Below, piece by piece: positions 1-7,587 of a DNA stretch of 34,154 nucleotides. The number at the start of each line of letters is the position of its first letter. Position 1 is the first letter of the stretch. The notes under the pieces are model-generated. The model was given only the letters and a program-made list of their open reading frames with translations, did no database searches and was not told where the DNA came from. Position numbers and translations under genes: made by a program. The DNA comes from Paracoccaceae bacterium (GTDB lineage: Bacteria; Pseudomonadota; Alphaproteobacteria; Rhodobacterales; Rhodobacteraceae). The stretch lies in NCBI GenBank assembly GCA_002709405.1, contig PAQV01000065.1, positions 1 to 34,154 of the forward strand. Direction: 5' to 3'.

Positions 1-101
1 GCTTGCGATGCAAGCGCGCCCCCGCCCGGCCTGCCTGCGCTTTCGATGAACCGTCTGCCTGCTGGCGGACAAGCTGGGGATCCGCAGATGGCCACCGACC
101 T

Positions 102-632
102 ATGACCACGGAACGAGAACGCCGGTTTCCCGGCCCGCGCCGGGGCCAGGTGGTGTTCGGCCTGCTTCTTGTCGGAACGGCGGTGTGGTTGCTGGGGCTG
201 ATCGGCACGCAGACCCGCTGGGTCGACAAGACGGCCCTGTTCGCCCAGCCCCGGTTCTGGCCGGCGGTCGGCCTGGGGGTCATGGCGGTCTGCGCCGGGC
301 TGCACCTGTGGCGGCTGCCCTGGCGCAGGCTGACGCGGTTCGACCGGGCCGAGGCGCTGAAATGGCTGTCGGCCCTGGAATATGTCGGCTGGTTCCTGGC
401 CTATGTCTGGCTCGTCCCCATCGCGGGCTACCTGCCCGTCACCATGGTCTTCCTGCCGGCCCTGACCTGGCGGCTGGGCTACCGCGACCGCCGCTGGCTG
501 GTCCTGTCGGTCGCCCTGGCCGTGGCCATCGTCGTGTTGTTCAAGGCGTTCCTGTCCGTCCGCATCCCCGGGGCGGCCGCCTACGAGTACCTGCCCGACG
601 CCATGCGCTCGTTCTTCATCCTGAATTTCTGA
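102..632 (+). CDS. tctB: Tripartite tricarboxylate transporter small membrane subunit TctB
   Basis: This 176-residue protein looks like the small, four-helix membrane subunit of a tripartite tricarboxylate transporter (TTT family), a secondary carboxylate uptake system that works with TctA and a periplasmic binding protein TctC. Four hydrophobic stretches are visible, at about residues 15-35, 48-66, 90-118 and 128-148. I chose the ATG at 102 because the protein then begins with a short charged leader (MTTERERR) before the first helix. A TTG at 3 would add 33 residues of unlikely composition, and no strong ribosome binding site decides between them. The stop codon overlaps the tctA start by one base (TGATG), so the two are translationally coupled. 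No tctC is in the window; it may lie upstream. The family call is fairly secure, the substrate is not visible. Confidence 0.85.
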   Translation: MTTERERRFPGPRRGQVVFGLLLVGTAVWLLGLIGTQTRWVDKTALFAQPRFWPAVGLGVMAVCAGLHLWRLPWRRLTRFDRAEALKWLSALEYVGWFLAYVWLVPIAGYLPVTMVFLPALTWRLGYRDRRWLVLSVALAVAIVVLFKAFLSVRIPGAAAYEYLPDAMRSFFILNF

Positions 633-2251
633 TGGACCTGCTTGTCTCTGCCCTCGAGATCCTGATGCGCTGGGACGTGGCCCTGGCCCTGCTGACCGGC
701 TCGGTCGGGGGGGTGCTGATCGGGGCCATTCCCGGCGTCGGCCCAGCCGTGGCCATCGCCATCCTGCTGCCGGCCACCTTTTCCATGGACCCGATCGTCG
801 GCCTGACCGTCCTTCTGGGCATCTACGGCAGCTCGATGTACGGGGGCGCCATCCCGGCCATCCTGATCAACACGCCGGGCACGGCCGTCAACGCCCTGAC
901 CACCTATGACGGCTATCCGATGACCGCCCGGGGAGAGCCTCGCCGGGCCCTGAGCCTGGCCTATTCGGCATCCTTCTTCGGGGGTGTCTTTTCGGTCATC
1001 TGCCTGATCCTCTTTGCCCCGGTGCTGGCCCGGATCGCACCGCTTTTCGGGTCGCGCGAGATCTTCCTGGCTGCCCTGTTGGGCCTGATCCTGGTCGTTG
1101 TGGCTCATCGCGGGCAGGCCCTGATCGCCGGGGCGCTGGCCGGGTTCGGGATCTTCCTGCAGACCATCGGCATGGAGCCGGTCAAGTACACCCAGCGCTA
1201 CACCTTCGACACCCAGTTCCTGTCCAGCGGCATCGACCTGATCGTGGTGGTCCTGGGCCTGTTCGCCCTAAGCCAAGCCTTTGTCCTGCTGACCGAGGAC
1301 GACGACAAGACCCGCCTGTCCCAGCTGCGCGGCGGCCTGTTCCAGGGCCTGCGAGAGCTGGCCCGGCATCCGCGCGTGGCCGGTGTCTCGGCCGGGTTCG
1401 GGGTGATCATGGGCATGATCCCCGGCGTCGGAGAATTTACCGCCCAGTTCATGTCCTACACCTATGCCCAGAGGACCTCGAAACGGCCCGAGGATTTCGG
1501 GCATGGCTCGTCCGAAGGGTTGATCGCGGCGGAAACGGCCAACAATGCGGTGCCCGCCGCGGCCATGGTGCCCCTGCTGGCCCTGGGTATCCCCGGAGAG
1601 GCGCTGACCGCGATGATGCTGTCGGTCTTCTACGTCCACAACGTCGTGCCGGGGCCGGGGCTGTTCCAGAACCAGATGGATTTCGTCGTGGCGCTCTACC
1701 TGGCCCTGCTGATCCTGAACGTGCTGGTGCTTGTCTTCCTGCTGTCGGCGACGCGCCAGCTGGTCAAGGTCGTGAAGATCCCCAACCGCTACCTGGGCGC
1801 GGTGATCCTGACGCTCAGCTTCGTGGGGGTCTACTCGCTGCGCAACTCGGCCAGCGACTGCATGCTGGCGGCCGGGTTCGGGCTGTTGGGGGTCATCCTG
1901 AAACGGCTGTCGCTGCCCATCGTGCCGATCATCCTGGGCATGGTCCTGGGCGGCATCATGGAGGTCAAGCTGCGCGCGGCCATGGCCCGGGTCAAGACGC
2001 CCTGGGATTTCATCGACCGGCCGGTGGCCTTCCTGCTGTTCGCCGTGATCGTGCTGGTGCTGGGGCTGCATGCGCGCCGGGTCTGGCTGGACATGCGCGC
2101 GCTGCGGCAGGCGACGTGGGAGGAACGTCACGGCGCGACCCGGTTCGGCGCGCGGATGGCGGACCGCCGGGCCAGGGTGGAAAAGGCCCGGTCCCGGGCT
2201 GTGCGGGCCCGGCATTTTCCGTCCGGACCGCCGCCGGCCGACCTGCGCTAG
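632..2251 (+). CDS. tctA: Tripartite tricarboxylate transporter large permease subunit TctA
   Basis: The 539-residue protein is the large, roughly 12-helix permease subunit of a TTT transporter, which moves carboxylates across the inner membrane with ion coupling. The two family signature segments are present: GAIPGVGPA at about residue 31, followed by YGSSMYGGAIPAILINTPG, and a second half-repeat GMIPGVGEF at about residue 261, followed by a TANNAVPAA stretch. The start at 632 overlaps the tctB stop and puts a hydrophobic helix directly at the N-terminus. The C-terminus carries an Arg-rich cytoplasmic tail of about 50 residues that makes the protein somewhat longer than the usual 500 or so. 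The catabolic operon that follows suggests an organic acid substrate degraded through a CoA thioester, but that is inference. Confidence 0.93.
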   Translation: MDLLVSALEILMRWDVALALLTGSVGGVLIGAIPGVGPAVAIAILLPATFSMDPIVGLTVLLGIYGSSMYGGAIPAILINTPGTAVNALTTYDGYPMTARGEPRRALSLAYSASFFGGVFSVICLILFAPVLARIAPLFGSREIFLAALLGLILVVVAHRGQALIAGALAGFGIFLQTIGMEPVKYTQRYTFDTQFLSSGIDLIVVVLGLFALSQAFVLLTEDDDKTRLSQLRGGLFQGLRELARHPRVAGVSAGFGVIMGMIPGVGEFTAQFMSYTYAQRTSKRPEDFGHGSSEGLIAAETANNAVPAAAMVPLLALGIPGEALTAMMLSVFYVHNVVPGPGLFQNQMDFVVALYLALLILNVLVLVFLLSATRQLVKVVKIPNRYLGAVILTLSFVGVYSLRNSASDCMLAAGFGLLGVILKRLSLPIVPIILGMVLGGIMEVKLRAAMARVKTPWDFIDRPVAFLLFAVIVLVLGLHARRVWLDMRALRQATWEERHGATRFGARMADRRARVEKARSRAVRARHFPSGPPPADLR

Positions 2252-2312
2252 GCGGGTATCAGGGCGGGGCCAGCCCACCTGACGCTCCGTCGCAACCGTG
2301 GATTTCGTGAAA

Positions 2313-2332
2313 TTCCGTTTTGCATAGCGGAA
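2313..2332. promoter_or_regulatory. Inverted repeat TTCCG-N10-CGGAA, candidate IclR-family operator
   Basis: The sequence TTCCG TTTTGCATAG CGGAA forms a 5-bp perfect inverted repeat in the 211-bp gap between tctA and the catabolic operon. IclR-family regulators of catabolic operons commonly bind sites with TTCCG/CGGAA arms. No iclR gene is in the window, so the regulator would be encoded elsewhere. The rest of this gap has no coding potential that I can support. Confidence 0.5.
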
Positions 2333-2462
2333 CTGTGGCGCTAGACATACGGTCAGGGAGGAGGTCTGGCCGCCAGGTCCTCCGTCCCGCGGTCCGGAGG
2401 GGAGAACCGGTCCGCCGATCTGACCGGGCGCACCGTCGCCCGTACATGGGAGGAGACGCAGC

Positions 2463-4562
2463 ATGTCCGAGGCCATTGCCTACGAACTGCACGGTGACAT
2501 TGCCATTCTGAAGGCGCAGAACCCGCCGGTCAACGCGCTGGGACATGCCGTCCGCCAGGGGCTGATCGACGGGATCGAGCGGGCGGAACAGGACGGGGCC
2601 AAGGCCGTCCTGATCTATGGCGAGGGCAGCACCTATTTCGCCGGGGCGGACATCCGCGAATTCGGCAAGCCTCCGCAGCCGCCGCACCTGCCCGATGTCT
2701 GCAACCGGATCGAGGCCTCGCCCCTGGTGGTGGTGTCGGCCATGCATGGCACGGCCCTGGGCGGCGGGCTGGAAATCGCCCTGTCCACCCATTACCGCAT
2801 CGCCGTGCCCAAGGCCCGGATGGGCCTGCCCGAAGTGCACCTGGGCCTGATCCCCGGGGCCACCGGCACCCAGCGCCTGCCCCGCCTGACCGGGGTGGAC
2901 AAGGCGCTGGACATCATGACGACGGGCCGCCAGGTCGGCGCGGCCGAGGCGCTTGACCTGGGCCTGATCGACCGGATCGAGGACGGCTCGCCCGAGGCCA
3001 TCGGCCTGGCCTATACGCGCGAGCTGATCGACCAGGGCGCCCCGCGCCGGGCGGTGTCCGAGATGCCCGCGCCCGCTCCGATCGACTGGGATGCCACTTA
3101 CGAGGCCGTGCTGAAACGCGGGCGGGGCCAGATCTCGCCGGCGATGTGTGTCCGCGCGGTGCAGGGGGCGTGCGAATTGCCCTTTGCCGAGGGCGTGGCC
3201 AACGAACGCCGGATCTTCCGCGAACTGATGGAAACCGACCAGCGCCAGGGCATGATCCATGCCTTCTTCGCCGAACGTGCCGTGGGCAAGCTGCCCGAAC
3301 TGAAAGGGGTCGAGCCCCGGCCCGTGTCCGCCATTGCGGTCATCGGGGGCGGCACCATGGGCAGCGGCATCGCGACATCGGCCCTGTTGGCCGGGCTGTC
3401 GGTGACCATGCTGGAAATGACGCCCGAGGCCGCCGACAAGGCCAAGGGCCGGATATCGGGCAACCTGTCGGGCGCGCTGAAACGGGGCAAGATCGACCAG
3501 GCCGGGTTTGAGCGGCTGACCGAACAGGCCCTGACCCTGACCACCTCCTACGACGACCTGGCCGAGGCCGACCTGATCATCGAGGCCGTCTTCGAAGAGA
3601 TGTCGGTCAAGAAAGAGGTCTTTACGAAGCTCGACGCCGTGGCCAGGCCCGGCGCGGTCCTGGCCTCGAACACGTCCTACCTGGACGTGGATGAAATCGC
3701 CGCCGTGACCTCTCGGCCCGGTGACGTGCTGGGCCTGCATTTCTTCTCGCCCGCCCACGTGATGAAGCTGCTGGAAATCGTCGTGGCTGACAAGACTGCG
3801 CCCGACGTGCTGGCCACCGGGTTCGCCCTGGGCAAGAAGATGGGCAAGGTGTCGGTGCGGGCCGGGGTCTGCGACGGGTTCATCGGCAACCGGATCCTCA
3901 GCCATTACCGCACGGCGGCCGACCACATGATCCTGGACGGGGCCTCGCCCTACCAGATCGACGCCGCGCTGGAGGCTTTCGGCTTTGCCATGGGCCCCTT
4001 CGCCGTGGCCGACCTGGCCGGGCTGGATATCGGCTGGGCCGTGCGCAAGCGCAAGCGGGCCGAGGGGCTGCACCCCCGTGCGCGCGACAGTTCCTATGCC
4101 GACACCCTGTGCGAGGCCGGCCATTTCGGCCAGAAGACCGGCAAGGGTTATTACGACTACGCCGCCGGGCCCAAGGCCCGCGTGCCCAACCCCGAGGTCA
4201 TGCCCCTGGTCGAGGCCGAGCGGGCCGCCCAGGGCATCACCCCGCGCGACTTCACCGATGACCAGATCGTGCGCCGCTACATGGCCGCCATGGTCAACGA
4301 GGCCGCCCGGGTCGTGGGCGAGGGCATCGCGCGCCGGCCCTTGGATGTCGATGTCACCCTGCTCTATGGCTATGGCTTCCCCCGCTACCGGGGCGGGCCG
4401 CTGAAATGGGCCGACATGGAAGGCCTGCCGGGCCTTCTGGCCGACATCCGCACCTGGGCCGCCGAGGAGGACGACCATTTCTGGCAGCCCGCGCCCCTGC
4501 TGGAACAGCTTGTGGCCGAGGGGCGCTGCTTCGAGGATCTGAACAAGGAGGCGGCGGGCTAG
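2463..4562 (+). CDS. Bifunctional enoyl-CoA hydratase / 3-hydroxyacyl-CoA dehydrogenase (FadJ/PimF-like)
   Basis: The 699-residue protein fuses an N-terminal crotonase domain (about residues 1-190) to a 3-hydroxyacyl-CoA dehydrogenase (about 290-690). It would hydrate a trans-2-enoyl-CoA and then oxidise the 3-hydroxyacyl-CoA with NAD+ in the cytoplasm. The crotonase oxyanion-hole segments are visible: YFAGADIREF at about 58-67 and GTALGGGLEIAL near 100. The NAD-binding loop is AVIGGGTMGSGIA at about 291-303, and a GFIGNR motif near 472 marks the C-terminal dehydrogenase domain. The start is well supported by GGGAGGAG at 2448-2455, seven bases before the ATG. It is the first gene of an operon with two acyl-CoA dehydrogenases and a thioesterase. 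The order matches pimF-pimC-pimD of pimelate degradation, but a fatty or aromatic acid pathway is also possible. Confidence 0.93.
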   Translation: MSEAIAYELHGDIAILKAQNPPVNALGHAVRQGLIDGIERAEQDGAKAVLIYGEGSTYFAGADIREFGKPPQPPHLPDVCNRIEASPLVVVSAMHGTALGGGLEIALSTHYRIAVPKARMGLPEVHLGLIPGATGTQRLPRLTGVDKALDIMTTGRQVGAAEALDLGLIDRIEDGSPEAIGLAYTRELIDQGAPRRAVSEMPAPAPIDWDATYEAVLKRGRGQISPAMCVRAVQGACELPFAEGVANERRIFRELMETDQRQGMIHAFFAERAVGKLPELKGVEPRPVSAIAVIGGGTMGSGIATSALLAGLSVTMLEMTPEAADKAKGRISGNLSGALKRGKIDQAGFERLTEQALTLTTSYDDLAEADLIIEAVFEEMSVKKEVFTKLDAVARPGAVLASNTSYLDVDEIAAVTSRPGDVLGLHFFSPAHVMKLLEIVVADKTAPDVLATGFALGKKMGKVSVRAGVCDGFIGNRILSHYRTAADHMILDGASPYQIDAALEAFGFAMGPFAVADLAGLDIGWAVRKRKRAEGLHPRARDSSYADTLCEAGHFGQKTGKGYYDYAAGPKARVPNPEVMPLVEAERAAQGITPRDFTDDQIVRRYMAAMVNEAARVVGEGIARRPLDVDVTLLYGYGFPRYRGGPLKWADMEGLPGLLADIRTWAAEEDDHFWQPAPLLEQLVAEGRCFEDLNKEAAG

Positions 4563-4584
4563 GACCCGCCACGGGAGGACCGAC

Positions 4585-5781
4585 ATGGATCTGAACTACA
4601 GCGAAGAGGAACTGGCGTTCCGCGACGAGGTGCGCGCATTTCTGGACGAGAAACTTCCCAAGGAGATCTCGGAGAAGGTGCGGCGCGGCGAAGAGCTGAC
4701 CAAGGGCGACATGGAACGCTGGCACGCGATCCTGAACGCGCGCGGCTGGCTGGCCCCAAACTGGCCGGTCGAATATGGCGGCTGTGCATGGAATGCGGTG
4801 CAAAAGCACATATTTGACGTCGAGTCGTCCTATGCAAACGCGCCGCGCATCATCCCGTTCGGCCTGTCGATGCTGGCCCCGGTGCTGATGAAATTCGGCA
4901 GCCAGGCGCAGAAGGACCACTACCTGCCGCGCATCCTCGATGGCACCGATTGGTGGTGCCAGGGCTATTCCGAACCGGGGGCCGGATCGGACCTCGCCTC
5001 GCTCAAAACGCGTGCGGTGCGGGACGGAGACCACTATATTGTCAACGGTCAGAAGACCTGGACGACGTTGGGTCAATACGCTGACTGGATCTTCTGCCTG
5101 GTGCGCACCGATCCGGACGTGAAACAGCAGGAGGGAATCTCGTTCCTGCTGATCGACATGAACACCCCGGGCATCGAGGTCCGCCCGATCATCCTGCTGG
5201 ATGGCGTGCACGAGGTGAACGAGGTCTTCTTCGACAATGTCCGCGTGCCTGTGGATAACCTTGTGGGCGAAGAGAACAAGGGCTGGACCTATGCCAAGTA
5301 CCTGCTGACCCACGAGCGGACGAATATCGCCGGGGTCGGGTCGTCCCAGGCCGGGCTGGACACGGTCAAGCGCATGGCCAGAGCCGAGATGCAGGGCGGT
5401 CGGCCGCTGATCGCCAATCCGCATTTCGCCGCCCGGCTGGCCAGCGTGGAAATCGACCTGAAGGCCATGGCCACGACCAACCTGCGGGTCATCGCCCAGA
5501 CGGCGGCCGGCGGGGCGCCGGGGCTGGAGGCCTCGATGCTGAAGGTCAAGGGCACCATCCTGCGCCAGGAGATCAACGACCTCGCCCGGCGCGCGGCGGG
5601 GCCCTATGCCATGCCGTTCCCGTCCGAGGCCGTCGAGGGCGACAACGATCCCATCGGGCCCGATTACGCGGCCAAGACGGCGCCGCAATATTTCAACAAT
5701 CGCAAGCTGTCGATCTTCGGCGGCTCGAACGAGATCCAGCGCGGGATCATTGCAAAGGTCAGCCTGGGAGGGGCGAAATGA
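4585..5781 (+). CDS. Acyl-CoA dehydrogenase, large subunit (PimC-like)
   Basis: This 398-residue flavoprotein would introduce the alpha-beta double bond into an acyl-CoA and pass electrons to ETF. The N-terminal helical domain, the central flavin-contact segment (YSEPGAGSDLASLKTRA, about 131-147) and the C-terminal FAD/dimer motif FGGSNEIQRG (about 378-387) are all visible. The usual catalytic glutamate before GTNEIQR is replaced by glycine. However, Glu244 in the stretch LLTHERTNIAG occupies the position of the alternative catalytic base known from isovaleryl-CoA and long-chain acyl-CoA dehydrogenases. GGGAGGA sits just before the ATG. The stop overlaps the next acyl-CoA dehydrogenase by four bases (ATGA), which suggests a stoichiometric hetero-oligomer. 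The substrate is unknown; resemblance to PimC is by length and gene order. Confidence 0.92.
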   Translation: MDLNYSEEELAFRDEVRAFLDEKLPKEISEKVRRGEELTKGDMERWHAILNARGWLAPNWPVEYGGCAWNAVQKHIFDVESSYANAPRIIPFGLSMLAPVLMKFGSQAQKDHYLPRILDGTDWWCQGYSEPGAGSDLASLKTRAVRDGDHYIVNGQKTWTTLGQYADWIFCLVRTDPDVKQQEGISFLLIDMNTPGIEVRPIILLDGVHEVNEVFFDNVRVPVDNLVGEENKGWTYAKYLLTHERTNIAGVGSSQAGLDTVKRMARAEMQGGRPLIANPHFAARLASVEIDLKAMATTNLRVIAQTAAGGAPGLEASMLKVKGTILRQEINDLARRAAGPYAMPFPSEAVEGDNDPIGPDYAAKTAPQYFNNRKLSIFGGSNEIQRGIIAKVSLGGAK

Positions 5782-6893
5782 ACTTCGATCTGACCGAAGA
5801 GCGGCAGATGCTGCGGGACACCCTGCGGCGCTACCTGTCCGACAAGTACACGACCAAGGTGCGCAACGACATCCTGGACAGCGACAGCGGGATGTCGGGC
5901 GCGATCTGGGGTGAACTGGCCGAGCTGGGCGTCATCGGGGCGCTGTTCACCGAAGACGAAGGCGGGTTCGGCGGCCAGGGTTTCGATATCTCGGTGGTGT
6001 TCGAGGAACTGGGCCGCGCGGGCGTGGTCGAACCCTTCCTGGACACGGGCATCCTGGGCGGCCGGCTGATCTCGGGCCTGGGCGGCGACAGCCAGAAGGG
6101 CATGATCGAAGAGATCATCGCCGGCACGCTGCACCTGGCCTTCGCCCATACCGAGCCGACCTCGCGCTATGACCTGAGCCGGGTGGAAACCACGGTGAGC
6201 GATGGCAAGATCACCGGCCGCAAGGCGGTCGTGGTCAATGCCGAAGCGGCCGACTGCCTGATCGTGTCGGCCCGCGAGAGCGGCAGCACGGATGATCTGC
6301 AAGGGATCTCGCTGTTCCTGGTCGACAGCGATGCCCCGGGCCTGACCCTGCGCGGCTATCCCCTGCTGGCCGGGGGGCGGGCCGCCGAGGTCACGCTCGA
6401 TAACACCCCCGCCACGCGCCTGGGGGCTGCGGGCGCGGCCTTCCCGACGATCGAGGCAGCCGTGGCCCATGCCCATGTCGCGCTGTCGGCCGAGGCCTTC
6501 GGAGCCATGACCACGGCCACGGACCTGACCCGCGAATACCTGGTCACCCGTCAGCAGTTCGGTCGGCCCATCGGCACCTTCCAGGCCCTGCAGCACCGCG
6601 TGGCGGACATGCTGATCGAACTGGAACAGGCCCGCTCGGCGGTGATCAATGCCGCCGGTCACCTGGGCGCGCCGGCCCGGATCCGCGACCTGGAATGCGC
6701 CGCCGCGCGCAACCTGGTCGGACGGGTCGGCCGGCTGGTCGCCGAAGAGGCCATCCAGATGCATGGCGGAATTGCCATGACCCGGGAATATGAACTCGCC
6801 CATATCGCCAAGCGCATCGTGATGACCGATCATCGCTTCGGTGACACCGACTATCATCTGGAGCGATTCATTGACCTCAGCGCCGCCGCCTGA
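5778..6893 (+). CDS. Acyl-CoA dehydrogenase, small subunit (PimD-like)
   Basis: The 371-residue protein has an acyl-CoA dehydrogenase fold, with an N-terminal helical domain, a central beta domain and a C-terminal helical domain containing QQFGRPIGTFQALQHRVADM and QMHGGIAMTREYE (about 327-339). The residues expected to act as catalytic base are not evident: the helix-G region reads ALSAEAFGAMTTA, and the C-terminal segment TDHRFGDTDYHLERF lacks the EGT-type motif. It is therefore likely to be the partner subunit of the preceding enzyme, with which it overlaps by four bases. Heteromeric acyl-CoA dehydrogenases with one catalytically incomplete subunit are established for steroid and pimelate catabolism. 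Its 3' end overlaps the proposed TTG start of the thioesterase by 23 bases. Confidence 0.9.
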   Translation: MNFDLTEERQMLRDTLRRYLSDKYTTKVRNDILDSDSGMSGAIWGELAELGVIGALFTEDEGGFGGQGFDISVVFEELGRAGVVEPFLDTGILGGRLISGLGGDSQKGMIEEIIAGTLHLAFAHTEPTSRYDLSRVETTVSDGKITGRKAVVVNAEAADCLIVSARESGSTDDLQGISLFLVDSDAPGLTLRGYPLLAGGRAAEVTLDNTPATRLGAAGAAFPTIEAAVAHAHVALSAEAFGAMTTATDLTREYLVTRQQFGRPIGTFQALQHRVADMLIELEQARSAVINAAGHLGAPARIRDLECAAARNLVGRVGRLVAEEAIQMHGGIAMTREYELAHIAKRIVMTDHRFGDTDYHLERFIDLSAAA

Positions 6894-7347
6894 CGGCACA
6901 GGCTACGACATGCCCGGGGCGGATGCCTCGGGCCTCATCACCGACCAATCCGGCACCCAGTCCCTGGTGGGTTACGTGGTCGACATCGGCCAGCCCGACG
7001 GCAAGGGCCGGGCCTGGCTGGATATCACCGAAGATCACACGAACCGCGTCGGCATGCTGCACGGGGGCCTGACGGCCATGCTTCTGGACGCCGCCTGCGG
7101 GTTCACGGCATCACGCATGTTCGCCGACCAGGGCGGGGCCGGAGAAGACGCGGTCAAGACACCCCTGGTGACCGTCTCGCTAACGGTCAACTTCGTCTCC
7201 GGCGCACGTACGGGCCAGCGCGTCACCGCGACGGGCCATCCCGCGGGCGGAGGTCGAAAGATCGCCTATGTGAACGGGGATGTCGTCGACCAGCACGGAC
7301 GGTTGGTCGCCACGGCCACCGGTGTCTTCCGGCGGATCCAGAAGTAG
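6871..7347 (+). CDS. PaaI-type hotdog-fold acyl-CoA thioesterase
   Basis: The protein belongs to the PaaI/YbgC-like hotdog thioesterases, which hydrolyse acyl-CoA thioesters and can recover CoA from dead-end intermediates. The characteristic helix segment VGMLHGGLTAMLLDAACG (about residues 58-75) contains the conserved HGG, and a beta strand VTVSLTVNFVSGARTG follows. I selected the TTG at 6871 because GGAG at 6860-6863 lies seven bases upstream, giving 158 residues. An ATG at 6910 would remove 13 residues and a GTG at 6841 would add 10. The gene starts inside the preceding acyl-CoA dehydrogenase and is the last gene of the operon; a large hairpin repeat follows. Its substrate is presumably an intermediate of the same beta-oxidation pathway, which is inference. 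Confidence 0.85.
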   Translation: MTSAPPPDGTGYDMPGADASGLITDQSGTQSLVGYVVDIGQPDGKGRAWLDITEDHTNRVGMLHGGLTAMLLDAACGFTASRMFADQGGAGEDAVKTPLVTVSLTVNFVSGARTGQRVTATGHPAGGGRKIAYVNGDVVDQHGRLVATATGVFRRIQK

Positions 7348-7365
7348 ATCGCGCTTGCGCGCGAT
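7348..7365 (+). terminator. GC-rich hairpin after the thioesterase gene
   Basis: ATCGCGC (7348-7354) pairs perfectly with GCGCGAT (7359-7365) across a TTGC loop, starting at the base after the stop codon. No T-run follows directly, but the larger hairpin at 7377-7438 comes immediately after. It may form part of the transcription end of the acyl-CoA operon. Confidence 0.45.
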
Positions 7366-7376
7366 GCCTCCGGCGG

Positions 7377-7481
7377 GGGTATTTCGAAAGAGAAAGAAGC
7401 CCAGGCGCGCTGCTGCTTCTTTCTTTTGAAAAATACCCTGGGGGTGAATGCGCCGTCAGGCGCAGAGGGGGCAACGCCCCC
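7377..7481. repeat. Modular dispersed repeat, copy A (long hairpin plus two short hairpins)
   Basis: Arms 7377-7400 and 7415-7438 are inverted repeats matching at 20 of 24 positions, with the core GCTTCTTTCTTTTGAAAAATA. A short stem TGCGCC/GGCGCA (7449-7464) and a perfect stem GGGGGC-AAC-GCCCCC (7467-7481) follow. The same order of modules recurs at 34092-34154, and the AT-rich core recurs at 12380-12406. Such intergenic elements are abundant in Rhodobacteraceae. The rest of the 7348-7587 gap holds a Pho-box-like sequence. Confidence 0.7.
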
Positions 7482-7505
7482 TGATTGCCCTGGGAAGACG
7501 GTCCG

Positions 7506-7523
7506 CTGTCACAAAACTTTTGT
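7506..7523 (+). promoter_or_regulatory. Pho-box-like sequence upstream of phnC
   Basis: CTGTCAC-AAAA-CTTTTGT resembles the PhoB binding site CTGTCAT-N4-CTGTCAT: the first heptamer matches at 6 of 7 positions and the second at 4 of 7. It closely resembles the element at 13164-13181 in front of phnG (shared pattern CTGTCAY-RAAA-CTTT). The location 65 bases before the phnC start fits phosphate-starvation control, as is known for phn operons. Confidence 0.55.
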
Positions 7524-7587
7524 CGTTCCGACACATTCCGGTGAGGGACCGCCGATAGGTCGCTCCCGTGACGGATGGAGCGACGCC

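Noticed and set aside
1-101. Possible end of tctC at the window edge
   Set aside because: No frame in these bases shows a recognisable TctC C-terminus, so the upstream gene cannot be called.
2259-4586. Very long open frame antisense to the FadJ-like gene
   Set aside because: It mirrors the codon structure of a high-GC gene. Its composition is rich in Gly, His, Gln and Arg with no recognisable domain, and the plus strand holds a clear enzyme.
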